This document shows positions 5,621 to 6,064 of a stretch of DNA of 6,064 bases, one piece after another. The translations under genes and the position numbers were made by a program. The stretch is from Pseudomonadota bacterium (lineage in GTDB: Bacteria; Pseudomonadota; Gammaproteobacteria; Arenicellales; UBA868): positions 1-6,064 of the forward strand of contig JABJIU010000129.1 in the NCBI GenBank assembly GCA_018661145.1, in the 5' to 3' direction. Position 1 is the stretch's first letter. The number at the start of each line of letters is the position of its first letter. Under the pieces are notes generated by a model. The model made no database searches. It was not told where the DNA came from and worked only from the letters and a program-made list of their open reading frames with translations.

Positions 5621-6064
5621 ATGTTATTTGATTCAAATCAACAAGATCGCTGGGAAAAGCGGTATCTGGAGGGGAAAACCGGCTGGGATCGCGGTGGTCC
5701 CAGCCCCGCTCTGGAGCTTGGACTCGCCCGGATGCCTTGTCCGCCCGCCCGGGTGTTGATTCCTGCCTGCGGGCGCGGTTATGAAATTGCCGAACTGGCG
5801 AGCCGCGGCTACCGCGTCACCGGCATAGATTTTGCACAGAGCGCAGTTACTGACCTGCAGAAAACGCTGGAGGCTCAGCGACTCAAAGCCACTGTCGTTG
5901 CGTCAGATCTCTTCGACTGGGAGGCCGAACAACCCTTTGATGTGATTTATGAACAGACGGCGCTTTGCGCTTTGGCGCCACAGCAATGGTCGGAGTATGC
6001 CGAACGCCTACACCGCTGGCTGCGGCCAGCCGGACTCCTGATCGGCGCCTTCATGCAGACGCAC
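5621..6064 (+). CDS. TPMT-family SAM-dependent methyltransferase (thiol/halide methyltransferase-like), C-terminus outside window
   Basis: This is a class I methyltransferase of the thiopurine S-methyltransferase family (Pfam TPMT), cytoplasmic; 148 residues are visible and the frame is open at the right edge, against about 200-220 for the family. The N-terminal block WEKRYLEGKTGWDRGGPSPAL (residues 11-31) is the family's entry signature and resembles plant HOL proteins, which methylate halides, thiocyanate and bisulfide. The SAM-binding motif I is VLIPACGRGYE (45-55), followed by the acidic residue of motif II in GID (D70). SDLFDW (95-100) and DVIYEQTALCALAP (107-120) match later family motifs. 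The substrate cannot be read from the sequence; thiols, halides, or tellurium and selenium species are known for relatives. The ATG at 5621 has no strong SD, and an in-frame GTG at 5609 would add four residues but is no better supported. The gene diverges from the EF-G-like gene. The spacer 5485-5620 is relatively AT-rich (about 5557-5620) and must hold both promoters, but I could not place a clear -35/-10 pair. Confidence 0.9.
   Translation, partial: MLFDSNQQDRWEKRYLEGKTGWDRGGPSPALELGLARMPCPPARVLIPACGRGYEIAELASRGYRVTGIDFAQSAVTDLQKTLEAQRLKATVVASDLFDWEAEQPFDVIYEQTALCALAPQQWSEYAERLHRWLRPAGLLIGAFMQTH

Overview
The window looks like ordinary chromosomal DNA from a Gammaproteobacterium, probably a sulfur oxidiser. 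Three things suggest this. The ATP sulfurylase is of the homo-oligomeric 'Sat' type and opens with the MIRPHGSDSL sequence I associate with purple and colourless sulfur bacteria. The DAHP synthase is of the E. coli AroG/F/H class. There is also a long-form Trm112-like protein. No 16S rRNA or other phylogenetic marker is present, so this placement is an inference.

Layout. Positions 1-418 (minus) hold the N-terminal half of a cation diffusion facilitator of the ZnT9-like branch, cut by the window edge. Diverging from it, 532-798 (plus) is a small Trm112-family protein. It converges on sat (872-2071, minus), with only 73 bases between the stop codons. A 217-base gap (2072-2288) separates sat from a two-gene minus-strand unit: an EF-G-like translation-factor paralogue (3445-5484) followed after 10 bases by a class I DAHP synthase (2289-3434, TTG start). 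Diverging from that unit, 5621-6064 (plus) is the start of a TPMT-family SAM-dependent methyltransferase, cut by the right edge.

The genes do not form one pathway. Sat makes or consumes APS, at the centre of sulfate activation or of the last step of sulfite oxidation. DAHP synthase starts aromatic amino acid synthesis. The EF-G paralogue is a probable ribosome-associated GTPase, the CDF protein a metal exporter, and the methyltransferase is of the family that acts on thiols, halides or metalloids. The clearest physical link is the EF-G-like/DAHP synthase pair, where the ribosome-binding site of the second gene lies in the last codons of the first.

I saw no mobile element, CRISPR array, tRNA, rRNA, toxin-antitoxin pair or phage gene, and no evidence of a new multi-gene system. 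The points worth a second look are sequence departures inside known families: an altered NKxD motif in the EF-G paralogue, a lost zinc cysteine in the Trm112 protein, an extended N-terminus and TTG start in the DAHP synthase, and a Cys-poor Sat.
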